Assembly: GCA_035500095.1 (NCBI GenBank)
Contig: DATJXN010000147.1
Coordinates: 1 to 60,698 of the forward strand
Origin: Candidatus Binataceae bacterium
GTDB lineage: Bacteria > Desulfobacterota > Binatia > Binatales > Binataceae
Reading direction: 5' to 3'
DNA: 60,698 nt
Position numbers and translations under genes: made by a program. Under the pieces are notes generated by a model. That model had not been told where the DNA came from. It saw nothing but the letters and a program-made list of their open reading frames with translations, and did not search any database. Position 1 is the first letter of the stretch, and each line of letters starts with the position of its first letter. Shown one piece after another: positions 40,679-49,543 of the stretch.

Positions 40679-42091
40679 GTGCGCCGCACGCCTAACTCCC
40701 GCCGCGGGCGTCCTTCTCCGCCGAAAAGCGATTCGAGCGCCGCTGGCGAGCGCCGGCGCGGACGCGACAGTCCCAAAGCCCCCGCGCACGGGCGCAACCC
40801 GCGCTCGACGGGGCCGGTCAAATCCGCCAACTTTCGCCGCTTCGAGAAGCCCGAAAAATTCGACACAGCGGCCAAAAATGCGATTAAGCAGACGGTCAAG
40901 CTCGGCGGCTTCGTCAGATCCGGTAAGGCCGCGGGCTTCGCCGAGCGCCCCGCTGAAATCCCGTCAGGCCCCGCGCTGCGGCTTACCCCGAACATCTACA
41001 TCGCGCACACGCAGCCCGGCTTCGAGAGCGTCGCGGCGGAGGAGATAACGTCGCGCTGCGCGGCCGCGGCCGCAGGGGCGGCCGGCCGCGCACCCGCAAT
41101 CCGTGAACTGGGCCAGCGGACCGTGCCCGAACGCGCCGGGATGACGATCTTCAGCGCGCCGCGCCCCGACCCGCTCGCCGCCGCGCGAACGATAGAGGAT
41201 TTGTTCGCGCTGGCCGGCTATCGCGACGGCCTCGGCACGGCGCCCGCGACGCTGGAGAAGGTTCGCAGGACGGCGCACGACGCGCCCTATGTCGAAGAGG
41301 CTCTGGAGGCGCGGGTGCGGATGACCCCCGGCAGCCGTGCGGGACGAAGACTCAGCTTTCGCGTGATCGCGCGCATCGCGGGAGCGCATGAATTTCGCCG
41401 GCTCGATTTTCAGCGCGCGGTCGAACGCGGGATCGCCGACCGCATCGACCATTCGTGGCGTCCCGCGGGCGACGATGCCGACGTCGAGTTCTGGGCCACG
41501 CTGCTCGGCGGCGAGATGTTTCTCGCCGTGCGCCTCGTCGACGAGCGGATGCGACACCGCGAATACAAGGTCGCGCATCGGCCCGGGTCGCTGCGCGCTT
41601 CAGTCGCCGCGGCGTTGGGATGGCTGAGCGGGCCGGGCGCAGACGATTGTGTGGTCGATCCGATGTGTGGTGCGGGGACGATCCTGATCGAACGCGCGCA
41701 TCTCGGGCGCTATGCGATGCTGGCCGGGTTCGACCGCGACACCGGCGCGATCGCCGCCGCGCATGAAAATATCGGCCCGCGCTACCGGCCGATCGGTATC
41801 GCGCTGGGCGACGCGCTGCGCCTGCCGCTCAGGAGCGGCGCCGCGACCCATCTCGTGACCAATTTGCCGTGGGGCACGAAATATGGCTCGCACGGCGAAA
41901 ACCGCCGGCTCTATCCGCGGCTGCTCGAGGAGTTCGCGCGCGTAGTGCGTCCGGGCGGACGGCTGATAATGCTGACGGCGGAGCGGATGCTGATGCGCGA
42001 GGTCTTGGGTCTCGGCCTCGTACGTGCCGAGTCGGTGCGGCGGGTTACGATCCTCGGTGCTCCCGCCGCGATCTATGTCTGCCGGGCGTAG
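40679..42091 (+). CDS. THUMP-domain class I SAM-dependent RNA methyltransferase
   Basis: A 470-residue protein. The first 90 residues are basic and low-complexity. A THUMP-like RNA-binding region follows (YIAHTQPGFESVAAEEI opening, as in RlmL/Trm14). The C-terminal methyltransferase has motif I VVDPMCGAGTILIERA and motif IV NLPWGTKYG (N-P-P-Y variant), typical of guanine-N2 methyltransferases such as Trm14/TRMT11 and the RlmL N-domain. It therefore probably makes m2G in tRNA or rRNA. The start is a GTG at 40679; a later start within the basic leader is possible. A palindromic repeat element follows 13 bp after its stop. Confidence 0.82.
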   Translation: MRRTPNSRRGRPSPPKSDSSAAGERRRGRDSPKAPAHGRNPRSTGPVKSANFRRFEKPEKFDTAAKNAIKQTVKLGGFVRSGKAAGFAERPAEIPSGPALRLTPNIYIAHTQPGFESVAAEEITSRCAAAAAGAAGRAPAIRELGQRTVPERAGMTIFSAPRPDPLAAARTIEDLFALAGYRDGLGTAPATLEKVRRTAHDAPYVEEALEARVRMTPGSRAGRRLSFRVIARIAGAHEFRRLDFQRAVERGIADRIDHSWRPAGDDADVEFWATLLGGEMFLAVRLVDERMRHREYKVAHRPGSLRASVAAALGWLSGPGADDCVVDPMCGAGTILIERAHLGRYAMLAGFDRDTGAIAAAHENIGPRYRPIGIALGDALRLPLRSGAATHLVTNLPWGTKYGSHGENRRLYPRLLEEFARVVRPGGRLIMLTAERMLMREVLGLGLVRAESVRRVTILGAPAAIYVCRA

Positions 42092-42104
42092 CGCGCGCCC
42101 GCTG

Positions 42105-42274
42105 GTGTGATGTCCCGCGAATAACTTACATCCGGAAAGGCGTCAAGGTGTCATTCCGAGGGAGTCAGCGACCGAGGAATCCCGGATCTTTATTCGTAGA
42201 ACCCGGGATTCCTCGCTGCGCTCGGAACGACAGCCTTGAGATCTTGGGATGAAACTTATTTCCAGGGCACCACA
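42105..42274. repeat. Palindromic interspersed repeat with terminal inverted repeats, copy 1
   Basis: About 170 bp, beginning gtgtgatgtcccgcgaataa and ending ttatttccagggcaccaca. The ends are inverted repeats of each other (roughly 20 of 26 bases), and an inner palindrome pairs tcattccgag with ctcggaacga and gaggaatccc with gggattcctc. A second copy at 58590-58768 is about 85% identical by eye. It carries no gene and ends exactly at the stop codon (TAA) of the leftward methyltransferase. It looks like a MITE or REP-type element. Confidence 0.85.
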
Positions 42275-43060
42275 TTAGCGCATCGGTTTTTCCAGCACGT
42301 AGGTCACGCCGGTGTGGCTGAACCAGATCTGACCGTTGTCGCGGCGCACCTTGAGTCCCGAGCGGTCGGCGGCGAGCGAAGCTTCCATCATTTCGATTAT
42401 CTGTGCGCGGCGTTCGGGCGGCGGGCCTCCATGCGCCATCCACGCCTCCAGGTCGTAGCTGGTCTCGCGCCCGCCGCGATAGACGGCTTCGAGTCCCGTC
42501 TCGGCGATCATCCGCTCCCATTCGGAGACCGGAATCGCACGCGCGTGCGAGGGATCGCAAAGCCGTTCAAGGCGATTGTGGTAATCCGACTTCGCCGGAT
42601 CTTCGGAAGTCGTCATATCGACGATCACCATCCGCGCGCCCGGCTTGAGCACGCGCGTCATCTCGGCCAGCACCGCCCGGGGATGGGCGAAATGATGGAA
42701 CGCGAAGCGGCAGGTGGCGAGATCGAAGCGGGCGGATGCAAGCGGCATCCGCTCGACGTTGGCGAGCGCGAAACTCAGGTTGGAAATTGCGCGGCGAGCC
42801 GCCTCGGCGCGGGCGCGCGCGACGAGCGTGTCGGTGGCGTCGATTCCGAGCACGCTCTGGCAGCGCGGCGCGAACGCCATCGCGACGAATCCGGGGCCGC
42901 ATGCGACGTCGAGTACGCGCGAATCCGGCCGCACCGCGGAAATCTCGACCATGTGCTCGAGGATGCGCGGGTCGGTGACCACTTTCATGGTCGAGTAGGC
43001 CTCGGCCTGGCGCCGGAACTGGCGCTGCACCGAGGTTAGATTGTCACCCTGGTCGTCCAT
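42275..43060 (-). CDS. Class I SAM-dependent methyltransferase (UbiE/Methyltransf_11 type)
   Basis: A 261-residue methyltransferase. Motif I is VLDVACGPGFVAMA, the acidic loop residue is in VLGIDATD, and the CRFAFHHFAHP and VLKPGARMVIVDM segments match UbiE-like enzymes. It is closely similar along its length to the next gene upstream (shared VLDVACGPG, CRFAFHHF, ERLCDP-x-H), so the two are tandem duplicates. Its start overlaps the end of the paralogue by 17 bp. The substrate is unknown; small hydrophobic molecules or quinone precursors are possible. Confidence 0.85.
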   Translation of the reverse strand: MDDQGDNLTSVQRQFRRQAEAYSTMKVVTDPRILEHMVEISAVRPDSRVLDVACGPGFVAMAFAPRCQSVLGIDATDTLVARARAEAARRAISNLSFALANVERMPLASARFDLATCRFAFHHFAHPRAVLAEMTRVLKPGARMVIVDMTTSEDPAKSDYHNRLERLCDPSHARAIPVSEWERMIAETGLEAVYRGGRETSYDLEAWMAHGGPPPERRAQIIEMMEASLAADRSGLKVRRDNGQIWFSHTGVTYVLEKPMR

Positions 43061-43880
43061 CGGTTCGCTTCCTCGGCCGGGAGGATTTTCGCGCCGAGCG
43101 CTCGAGCACGAAGCTTACGCTCGTATGCATCAGCCGGATAGTGTCCGCGTCGCGCTGGAGCGCGAGCCCCGGACGGTCGTCGTCAACCGCGTCTTCGAGT
43201 ATCGCGCGAATAACCGGCAGATTCTCGCGCGGCGGATCGCCGAAGCGCGTCCATTCCTCGACCGTGCTGGTCGATTGGCGCGCGATCTTCATCGCGACGC
43301 TGAAACCCGCGGCTGCGAATATCCGCTCGAACTCCGAAGCGGCGAGCATCCGCACATGCATCGGATCGCATAGCCGCTCCAGTTCGTTGTGCGCTGCCGC
43401 CTTGGCCGGATCCTCCGAGGCGGTTACGTCCACCACCACCATCCAGCCGCGCGGTGCGACCGCCCGCGCCATCTCGGCGAACACGCGCGCCGGATTGGTG
43501 AAGTGATGGAACGCGAAGCGGCATACGGCCGCGTCGAAGGCGCCGTCGCGAAAACACATTCGCTGGACTTCGCCGACGACGAACTCCGCGTTGCCCGCGC
43601 CGCTCTGTGCGGCCTCGATCCGCGCCTCGGCGATCAGGTCCGGCGACGGATCGAGGCCGACCACGTGGCGGCATCGCCCGGCAAATGCGCGCGCGCATGC
43701 TCCCGGCCCGCAGGCGACGTCGAGCACGCGCTCTTGCCGTGCGACCCCCGAGACCGAGACCAGATATTGAAGAAATTTGGCGTCGGCGCTGGACGACATC
43801 AGCGCGGACATCCGCGCGAACGCCTGAGGATTGCGGAGAAACTGTTCGCCGGTGGGCCGCGGCGCTTCGCGGGGATTCAT
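43044..43880 (-). CDS. Class I SAM-dependent methyltransferase, tandem paralogue
   Basis: A 278-residue paralogue of the gene at 42275-43060: VLDVACGPGACARAF, VVGLDPSPD, CRFAFHHFTNP, and VDVTASEDPAKAAAHNELE. Its C-terminus is Arg/Lys-rich. I start at ATG 43880 (MNPREAPRP); the open frame runs to 44864, but that part is the antisense shadow of the alpha/beta hydrolase gene. It is divergent from that hydrolase. The duplication and overlap suggest the two enzymes act on the same or successive substrates. Confidence 0.85.
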   Translation of the reverse strand: MNPREAPRPTGEQFLRNPQAFARMSALMSSSADAKFLQYLVSVSGVARQERVLDVACGPGACARAFAGRCRHVVGLDPSPDLIAEARIEAAQSGAGNAEFVVGEVQRMCFRDGAFDAAVCRFAFHHFTNPARVFAEMARAVAPRGWMVVVDVTASEDPAKAAAHNELERLCDPMHVRMLAASEFERIFAAAGFSVAMKIARQSTSTVEEWTRFGDPPRENLPVIRAILEDAVDDDRPGLALQRDADTIRLMHTSVSFVLERSARKSSRPRKRTDGRPG

Positions 43881-44054
43881 GACGCGGATGTTAGCGCCGG
43901 GGGCGCCCCGATTACAGCCAATCGCGGACACCGCAATGGTCTGCGAAAGAGCTTGCAGCATCGGCGCAGACGCCGCACAATCGGCGCGTACCGCGCGCCC
44001 TGGACATTCGGACGATTCTTTGGCGATTTTCGCGCGCGTGAGAGGAGCCCTCAA

Positions 44055-44882
44055 ATGGCACAGACGGCGCCGTGGAAAACCGATCTCGTCCCGCCCGCGC
44101 CCAGGATTGCCGTCGATCATATCGGTGAAGGCAAACTGGTCATCTGTCTGCACGGGATCGGCGGCAATCGTACCAACTGGCATGACCAGCTTCCCGACCT
44201 CGGACGCCATTTCCACGCCGCTTCGTGGGACGCGCGCGGCTACGGATTGAGCGACGACTACGAAGGGCCGCTCGAGTTCCACGACTTCGCCCGCGACCTC
44301 GCGCGCGTGCTCGACCACTTCGGCGCGCGCAAGGCGCATCTGGTCGGCCTCTCGATGGGCGGTATCATCGCGATGGATTTCGCTACGCTCTTCCCCGAGC
44401 GCGTCGCGACGCTGACGCTTTGCGACACCTTGCCCGGGTTTGGCCATATCGGTCCCGAGCAGGCCCGCGAGTTCATCCGGCTGCGCCTGGAACCGTTGCT
44501 CGCGGGCAAGGAACTCAAGGATATCGCCGACGGCGTTGCGCGATCGCTGATCAGCAAGTCCGCGCCGGCCGAAGCGTTCCAGCGCGTGGTCGCCAGCATG
44601 TGCGCGCTGCACAAGCAGTCCTACATCAAGACAATCCAGGGCAGCGCCAGACCGGACGTGCAGATCGACCTCGGGAAGATCCGCGTTCCGGCGCACGTGG
44701 TAGTGGGCGAGGATGACCTGCTTACGCCGCCGGCGCTGGCGCGTACGATCGCTGAGCGGATCGCGGGCGCGCGCCTCACGATCATCAAGAATGCAGGACA
44801 TCTGCCGAACGTCGAGCGGCCGCAGGAATTCAACGCCGCGGTACTGCCGTTTCTGCTGGAGCACCGCGACGCCGCGCTTTGA
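44055..44882 (+). CDS. Alpha/beta-fold hydrolase
   Basis: A 275-residue hydrolase. The nucleophile elbow is VGLSMGGIIAM (Ser), the acid is in VVGEDDLLTPP and the His in NAGHLPNVE. The oxyanion segment is LHGIGGNRTNW. This set matches the 3-oxoadipate enol-lactonase / haloperoxidase-like group. ATG at 44055 has GAGGAG about 9 nt upstream; the upstream extension of the frame to 43389 is the shadow of the methyltransferase. In this genome a role in lactone or ester steps of aromatic degradation is plausible but unproven. Confidence 0.87.
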   Translation: MAQTAPWKTDLVPPAPRIAVDHIGEGKLVICLHGIGGNRTNWHDQLPDLGRHFHAASWDARGYGLSDDYEGPLEFHDFARDLARVLDHFGARKAHLVGLSMGGIIAMDFATLFPERVATLTLCDTLPGFGHIGPEQAREFIRLRLEPLLAGKELKDIADGVARSLISKSAPAEAFQRVVASMCALHKQSYIKTIQGSARPDVQIDLGKIRVPAHVVVGEDDLLTPPALARTIAERIAGARLTIIKNAGHLPNVERPQEFNAAVLPFLLEHRDAAL

Positions 44883-44939
44883 GCGGCGCGTTGTCGCGCC
44901 GCCGCCGACCCCGGCGGACTCGAACTGGAGGGGCTGCGT

Positions 44940-45356
44940 TCAGCCGCTCGCGCGCAGGCGCAGATCGCGCGCCTGGGTGCGATACGGTTCGGGCAGCGGG
45001 ACTTCGGTGGCGTCGAGCCAATTGCGCTCGAGGCGGTAGAACTCGCGCGTTTCTTCGAAAAAGACGTGGACGACGACGTCGTTGAAGTCGAGCACCGCCC
45101 AATGGCCGTGATTGGTGCCTTCGATCGATAGCGCGTGCTCGCCCGCGAGGCCCATCCGTTCCTCGATCCCGCGGGCGATCGCGCGCACCTGCACGTCGGA
45201 GCGCCCGGTCGCGATCAGGAAATAGTCCGCGATCGAACTGAGATGCTCGACCTGGAGCACGACGAGGTCGTACGCCTTCTTCTCCAGCGCCGCTTGCGCC
45301 GCGGCGATAGCCTTCTCGTGTGAATTCACGCGCAAGGGAATGGTAGAGCTGACCAC
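44940..45356 (-). CDS. rsfS: Ribosome silencing factor
   Basis: A 138-residue RsfS/Iojap protein, which binds ribosomal protein uL14 and blocks subunit joining in starvation. The family core is clear: EKKAYDLVVLQVEHLSSIAD, YFLIATGRSDVQVRAIA, HWAVLDFNDVVVHVF and FYRLERNW. The GTG at 45356 gives a slightly long N-terminus; later starts are possible. Gene order nadD-rsfS is the usual one. It is the last gene of the sufT-to-rsfS run. Confidence 0.93.
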   Translation of the reverse strand: MVSSTIPLRVNSHEKAIAAAQAALEKKAYDLVVLQVEHLSSIADYFLIATGRSDVQVRAIARGIEERMGLAGEHALSIEGTNHGHWAVLDFNDVVVHVFFEETREFYRLERNWLDATEVPLPEPYRTQARDLRLRASG

Positions 45357-45420
45357 TGGAAAGCGGGCGGAACGGCGCGAATCGTTTTTCGGGGTGCTGC
45401 CGTGGAAATCACTGGCGCCG

Positions 45421-46059
45421 TCAGTACAGCCCGTGCCGCTGAATATACTCGACCACGTCGTTCGGCATCAGGTAGCGGACCGAATGCCGCTGGCGAAGCT
45501 TTTCGCGAATGAGCGTTGCGGAGACGGGAAAATTCGTCGTGGCTACGAAAGAAAGTTTCTGGCCGTTCGGATGCACGTAGTGATCGTCTCGTTTAATGTA
45601 ACCAAAGCGTTTGACGGCGGCAAGCGAGATTCGCGTCGGCTGGCCGTCGTCATTTTCCTCGCGCGTGTGCACCACGATCGAGCACAGCCGCACCAGGTCG
45701 TCGCATTCCTTCCAGGTGTCGAGGTCGGCAAAAGCGTCGGATCCCATCATCAGGAAGAGCGTGGACGGCGCGCGCAGGGTGACCAGAAAATGGCGCACCG
45801 TGTCGATCGTGTAGGAGCGGCCGGCGCGCCGAATCTCGACGTCGGAAACCATGAAGTGGCGGTTGCCCTTGGTCCCGAGCCGCACCATCGCCAGCCGATG
45901 CTCGGGCGGCGCCAGGCCCTCGGCCGATTTATGCGGCGGCATCGCCGCGGGCACGAAATAGACCAGGTCGAGGTTGAGCGCCTCGCGCACCTCCTCGGCC
46001 GAGCGTAGATGGCCGAAGTGGATCGGATTGAAGCTGCCGCCGAGGAGTCCTACGCGCAT
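45421..46059 (-). CDS. nadD: Nicotinate-nucleotide adenylyltransferase
   Basis: A 212-residue NadD that adenylates nicotinate mononucleotide in NAD synthesis. The nucleotidyltransferase motif is LLGGSFNPIHFGHL (H-x-G-H) and the second is FPVSATLIREKL (I-S-S-T-x-I-R). YLMPNDVVEYIQRHGLY is the standard C-terminus. ATG at 46059; 19 bp after proA. It lies in the conserved obgE-proB-proA-nadD-rsfS order. Confidence 0.95.
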   Translation of the reverse strand: MRVGLLGGSFNPIHFGHLRSAEEVREALNLDLVYFVPAAMPPHKSAEGLAPPEHRLAMVRLGTKGNRHFMVSDVEIRRAGRSYTIDTVRHFLVTLRAPSTLFLMMGSDAFADLDTWKECDDLVRLCSIVVHTREENDDGQPTRISLAAVKRFGYIKRDDHYVHPNGQKLSFVATTNFPVSATLIREKLRQRHSVRYLMPNDVVEYIQRHGLY

Positions 46060-46078
46060 GAGGCGGGGCCGTCCGAAT

Positions 46079-47332
46079 TCAATTGCGGACCTGTCCGTTG
46101 CCGTTGATGAGGTACTTGTAGATGGTCAGTTCGCGCAGACCCATCGGGCCGCGCGCGTGCAACCGATTGGTCGAGATTCCGGTCTCGGCGCCGAAGCCGA
46201 ATTCGAAACCGTCGGTGAAGCGGGTGGAGGCATTGACGTAGACGGTCGCCGAATCGACTTCATGTTGAAAGCGGAGCGCGGCCTCGCGGTCGCCGGTCAC
46301 GATGGCGTCAGCCAGGCCGGAGCCGTGGCGCGCAATATGGGCGAGCGCCTCGTCGAGCGAATCGACAACCCTGACCGCCAGGATCAGGTCGAGAAACTCG
46401 GTGTCCCAGTCGGTATCGTCGGCGGCCTTCACGTCCGGAACGATAGCGCGCGTGCGCTCGCAGCCGCGAAGCTCGACGCCGGCACGCTGCATCCGCGCGG
46501 CCAGCGGCGGCAGAAAGCGCGGCGCGGCCTCGCGATGCACCAGCAGGGTTTCCATCGCGTTGCATACCGATGGCCGGCTGCACTTGGCGTTGAAGCAGAT
46601 CTCCTCGGCCATCTTCAGATCGGCGGCGCGATCGACGTAGGTATGGCAGAGCCCGTCGAAATGGGGCAGCAGCGGGACGGCCGATCCCGCGAGCGCTTCC
46701 TTAAGCGCCTTGCCGCCGCGCGGAATGATCAGGTCGATCGCCTCGGGATGGCGCTTCAGAATCTGGATCACCTCGCGGTCGGGATTGCCGACGAAGCTCA
46801 GGGCGTCGCGCGCGATACCGGCGCCTTCGAGCGCGCGGGCGATCAGCCCGGCGAGAAAGGCGTTGGAGCTGAGCGCCTCCTTGCCGCCGCGCAGGACCAC
46901 CGCGTTGCCGGCCTTCAGCCCCAGCACGCCCGCGTCGACGGTCACGTTGGGGCGCGACTCGTAAATGATCGCGATAACGCCGATCGGTACACGGACTTGG
47001 GAAATCTCGAGCCCGTTGGGCCGCCGCCAGCTTGCGATCACTTCGCCGACCGGGTCGGGCAGCGCGGCGACCTCCTCGACGCCGCGCGCCATCGCTTCAA
47101 TCCGCGCGTCGTTGAGCGTGAGGCGCTCGACCAGCGCCCCGGCCATCCCGAGAGCGCGCGCGCGTTCGAGGTCGCCGGCGTTGGCGGCCAGGATCGCGCC
47201 ACGTTCGTCGCGCAGCATCGCGGCTAGCGCGCCGAGCGCCCGGTTCTTTTGCAGACCGGGGCATAGCGCCAGCGTGCGCGAAGCGGCGCGTGCGCGTCCC
47301 AGCGCTTCGAGGGTTTCGGTTTCGAGGCTCAC
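46079..47332 (-). CDS. proA: Glutamate-5-semialdehyde dehydrogenase
   Basis: A 417-residue gamma-glutamyl phosphate reductase, the second step of proline synthesis. ALDH-fold features: GVIAIIYESRPNVTVDAG, LRGGKEALSSN, the catalytic Cys in RPSVCNAMETLLV, and TRFTDGFEFGFGAETGIS near the end with GPMGLRELT. Length is typical. GTG at 47332, 12 bp after proB, so the two are in one mRNA. Confidence 0.95.
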   Translation of the reverse strand: MSLETETLEALGRARAASRTLALCPGLQKNRALGALAAMLRDERGAILAANAGDLERARALGMAGALVERLTLNDARIEAMARGVEEVAALPDPVGEVIASWRRPNGLEISQVRVPIGVIAIIYESRPNVTVDAGVLGLKAGNAVVLRGGKEALSSNAFLAGLIARALEGAGIARDALSFVGNPDREVIQILKRHPEAIDLIIPRGGKALKEALAGSAVPLLPHFDGLCHTYVDRAADLKMAEEICFNAKCSRPSVCNAMETLLVHREAAPRFLPPLAARMQRAGVELRGCERTRAIVPDVKAADDTDWDTEFLDLILAVRVVDSLDEALAHIARHGSGLADAIVTGDREAALRFQHEVDSATVYVNASTRFTDGFEFGFGAETGISTNRLHARGPMGLRELTIYKYLINGNGQVRN

Positions 47333-47344
47333 GTCAGCAGCGGT

Positions 47345-48490
47345 TCATGCCAGCTCTTCGAGCAGCGCGAAGTTGTCGCGATGGATGATCTCGTCGGCAA
47401 CCTTGTAGCCGAGCGTGCGCGAAATATCGATCGAGCGCCGCCCCTTCACCTTCAGTATATCGGCGGCGGGATAATTGACCAGCCCGCGGCCGAATTCGAC
47501 GCCCTCGTGATCGAGCAGGCTCACGCAATCGCCGCTTTTGAACTCGCCGGCGACCTCGCGGATGCCGGAGGGCAGGAGGCTGCGGCCCCTGGCTCGCAGG
47601 GCCTCGGCGGCCCCGCGATCGACCGTCAGCGCTCCGGCGGGCCTGAGCGCGAAGGCGATCCAGTGTTTGCGGCTCCTGAGCCGCGTGCGCGCCGGCAGGA
47701 TCAACGTGCCGCACTCGAGCACCGGATCGAGCGCGGTGGCGAGCGCCCGTTGCGCGCGCCCCGGCGCGATAATCACCGCGATTCCCGCGCGCGCAGCCTG
47801 CTGCGCCGCCTTGAGCTTGGTCGCCATCCCGCCGCTTCCGAGCGGACCTGCGCTGTCGGCGACCAGCCCGCGCATCCCGGCCTCGGGATCGGTGATAAGC
47901 GGGATGAGCTGCGCGTCGGGGCGCTTGCGCGGATCGCCGGTCAGCACGCCGGCCACGTCGCTCAGGATCACGAGGAGCTGCGCCTGCGCCATGCCGGCCA
48001 CCAGCGAGGAGAGCACGTCGTTGTCGCCCATGCGGATCTCTTCGACCGCGACGGTGTCGTTCTCGTTGACGATCGGAATGACGCCGGCTTCGAGCAGCGT
48101 CTGGATCGTGTGAATCGCGTTGCTGCGGCGCACGCGCTCGGCGACGTCCTGATGGGTCAGCAGGAGCTGCGCGACGGTGCGACCGGCGGCGCCGAAGGCT
48201 CGCGCCCATTCGCTCATCAGCTCGATCTGTCCGGTTGCTGCGGCCGCCTGGCGCGCCGCGACGCCCGCGCCGCCGAGCTTTTCGAGCCGCGCGCGCCCCG
48301 CCGCGATCGCGCCCGAGGTCACCACGACGGCTTCGCGCCCGGCGCGCACGATCGCGTCGATCTCGGCGGCCAGGCGCGCGATAATTTCCGGCCGCAAGCC
48401 GCTGGCGTCGGAGACCACCGCGCTGCCGATCTTGATCACGACCCGGCGCGCGCGGCCGACGAATTCCTGCTTGTAACTTACCTGGGACAT
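47345..48490 (-). CDS. proB: Glutamate 5-kinase with PUA domain
   Basis: A 381-residue ProB that phosphorylates glutamate and is feedback-inhibited by proline in studied species. Amino-acid-kinase core: RRVVIKIGSAVVSD, VTSGAIAAGRARL, PIVNENDTVAVEE and GSGGMATKLKAA. The C-terminal PUA domain starts near residue 285 (ALTVDRGAAEALRARG) and includes GVEFGRGLVNYPAADI. ATG at 48490; 13 bases overlap the obgE end, so translation is coupled. Confidence 0.95.
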   Translation of the reverse strand: MSQVSYKQEFVGRARRVVIKIGSAVVSDASGLRPEIIARLAAEIDAIVRAGREAVVVTSGAIAAGRARLEKLGGAGVAARQAAAATGQIELMSEWARAFGAAGRTVAQLLLTHQDVAERVRRSNAIHTIQTLLEAGVIPIVNENDTVAVEEIRMGDNDVLSSLVAGMAQAQLLVILSDVAGVLTGDPRKRPDAQLIPLITDPEAGMRGLVADSAGPLGSGGMATKLKAAQQAARAGIAVIIAPGRAQRALATALDPVLECGTLILPARTRLRSRKHWIAFALRPAGALTVDRGAAEALRARGRSLLPSGIREVAGEFKSGDCVSLLDHEGVEFGRGLVNYPAADILKVKGRRSIDISRTLGYKVADEIIHRDNFALLEELA

Positions 48491-49503
48491 TGCGCCTCAA
48501 TCCCGCCAAGGCCGAGCAGTCGCGCGATTGCCGCGATCGACGGCTCGAGGCCCACACGCTGCTCGGCTGAGATAACCAGGACGGAACCGATGCCATGCTC
48601 GGCCGCGATCCGAGTCATCGCCTGCGCCGTCTCCTGCGCGCGTTCGGCACCAACGAGGTCGAGCTTGTTGAGCACGATCAGCCCCGGCCGCGCCGAGAGC
48701 ATCGGATCGAACGCCGCGAGCTCGCCGCGCACGATGAGAAAATCGCGTTCGGGGTCGGCGCCAAGGTCCAGCACATAGACCAGCACCCGCGTGCGTGCGA
48801 GATGGCGCAGGAAGCGGACGCCGAGGCCGTGGCCGAGATGCGCGCCCTCGATAAGCCCGGGGATATCGGCGACGCTGAAGCCGGAGCCATCGGCCAGCTG
48901 CACCCGGCCCAGGTTGGGCGTGAGCGTGGTGAAAGGGTAGGGCGCGATCTTCGGATGGGCCGCGCTGATCGCGGCGAGCAGCGTCGATTTGCCCGCGTTG
49001 GGCAGCCCGACCAGGCCGGCGTCGGCCACCAGCCGAAGCTCGATTTTTATCCAGCGCTGTTCGGCCGGCCCGCCCGGCGTCGCGATTCGCGGGGCGCGGC
49101 GGGTCGAAGTGGCGAAATGCATATTGCCCTTGCCGCCCATCCCGCCGTGCGCCACGATCGCGCGCGTCCCCGGCATCACCAGGTCGGCGATCCTCTCGCC
49201 GCTCTCCTCGTCGAAGACCATCGTGCCCGGCGGCACCCGCACGACAAGGTCGTCGCCGGCGCGGCCGTATTGCTGTTTGCCGCGGCCTGACTCGCCGTCG
49301 CGCGCGGCCAGGCGCGGGTTGTACTTGAAGTCGAGCAGCGTCGCCAGTCCTTCGTCGACCTCGAAGATCACGTTGCCGCCGCGGCCGCCGTCCCCGCCCG
49401 CCGGTCCGCCGAAGGGGCGATACTTCTCGCGCAAAAACGCGATCGCGCCGTCGCCGCCCTTGCCGGCGGCCACGAAGACCCGCGCTTCATCGACGAATTT
49501 CAT
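48478..49503 (-). CDS. obgE: Obg-family GTPase
   Basis: A 341-residue GTPase in 50S assembly and stress control. The glycine-rich Obg fold spans residues 1-158 (VAAGKGGDGAIAFLREKY, GGDGGRGGNVIFEVD). The G domain has G1 GLPNAGKST, G3 DIPGLIEGAH and G4 NKLD. There is no OCT extension. The start ATG at 49503. It normally follows rpmA directly, but here the LLM oxidoreductase gene intervenes. Confidence 0.95.
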   Translation of the reverse strand: MKFVDEARVFVAAGKGGDGAIAFLREKYRPFGGPAGGDGGRGGNVIFEVDEGLATLLDFKYNPRLAARDGESGRGKQQYGRAGDDLVVRVPPGTMVFDEESGERIADLVMPGTRAIVAHGGMGGKGNMHFATSTRRAPRIATPGGPAEQRWIKIELRLVADAGLVGLPNAGKSTLLAAISAAHPKIAPYPFTTLTPNLGRVQLADGSGFSVADIPGLIEGAHLGHGLGVRFLRHLARTRVLVYVLDLGADPERDFLIVRGELAAFDPMLSARPGLIVLNKLDLVGAERAQETAQAMTRIAAEHGIGSVLVISAEQRVGLEPSIAAIARLLGLGGIEAQCPR

Positions 49504-49543
49504 CGCTCAACATTGTTCGCCGGGGACGATCGCGGCCGGACGG

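Noticed and set aside
40660..40682. An 18-bp match (tggcgcgcgccaagtagg) between the end of efp and the region before the THUMP gene
   Set aside because: GC-rich, includes the palindrome ggcgcgcgcc, and no longer homology flanks it. Probably chance.
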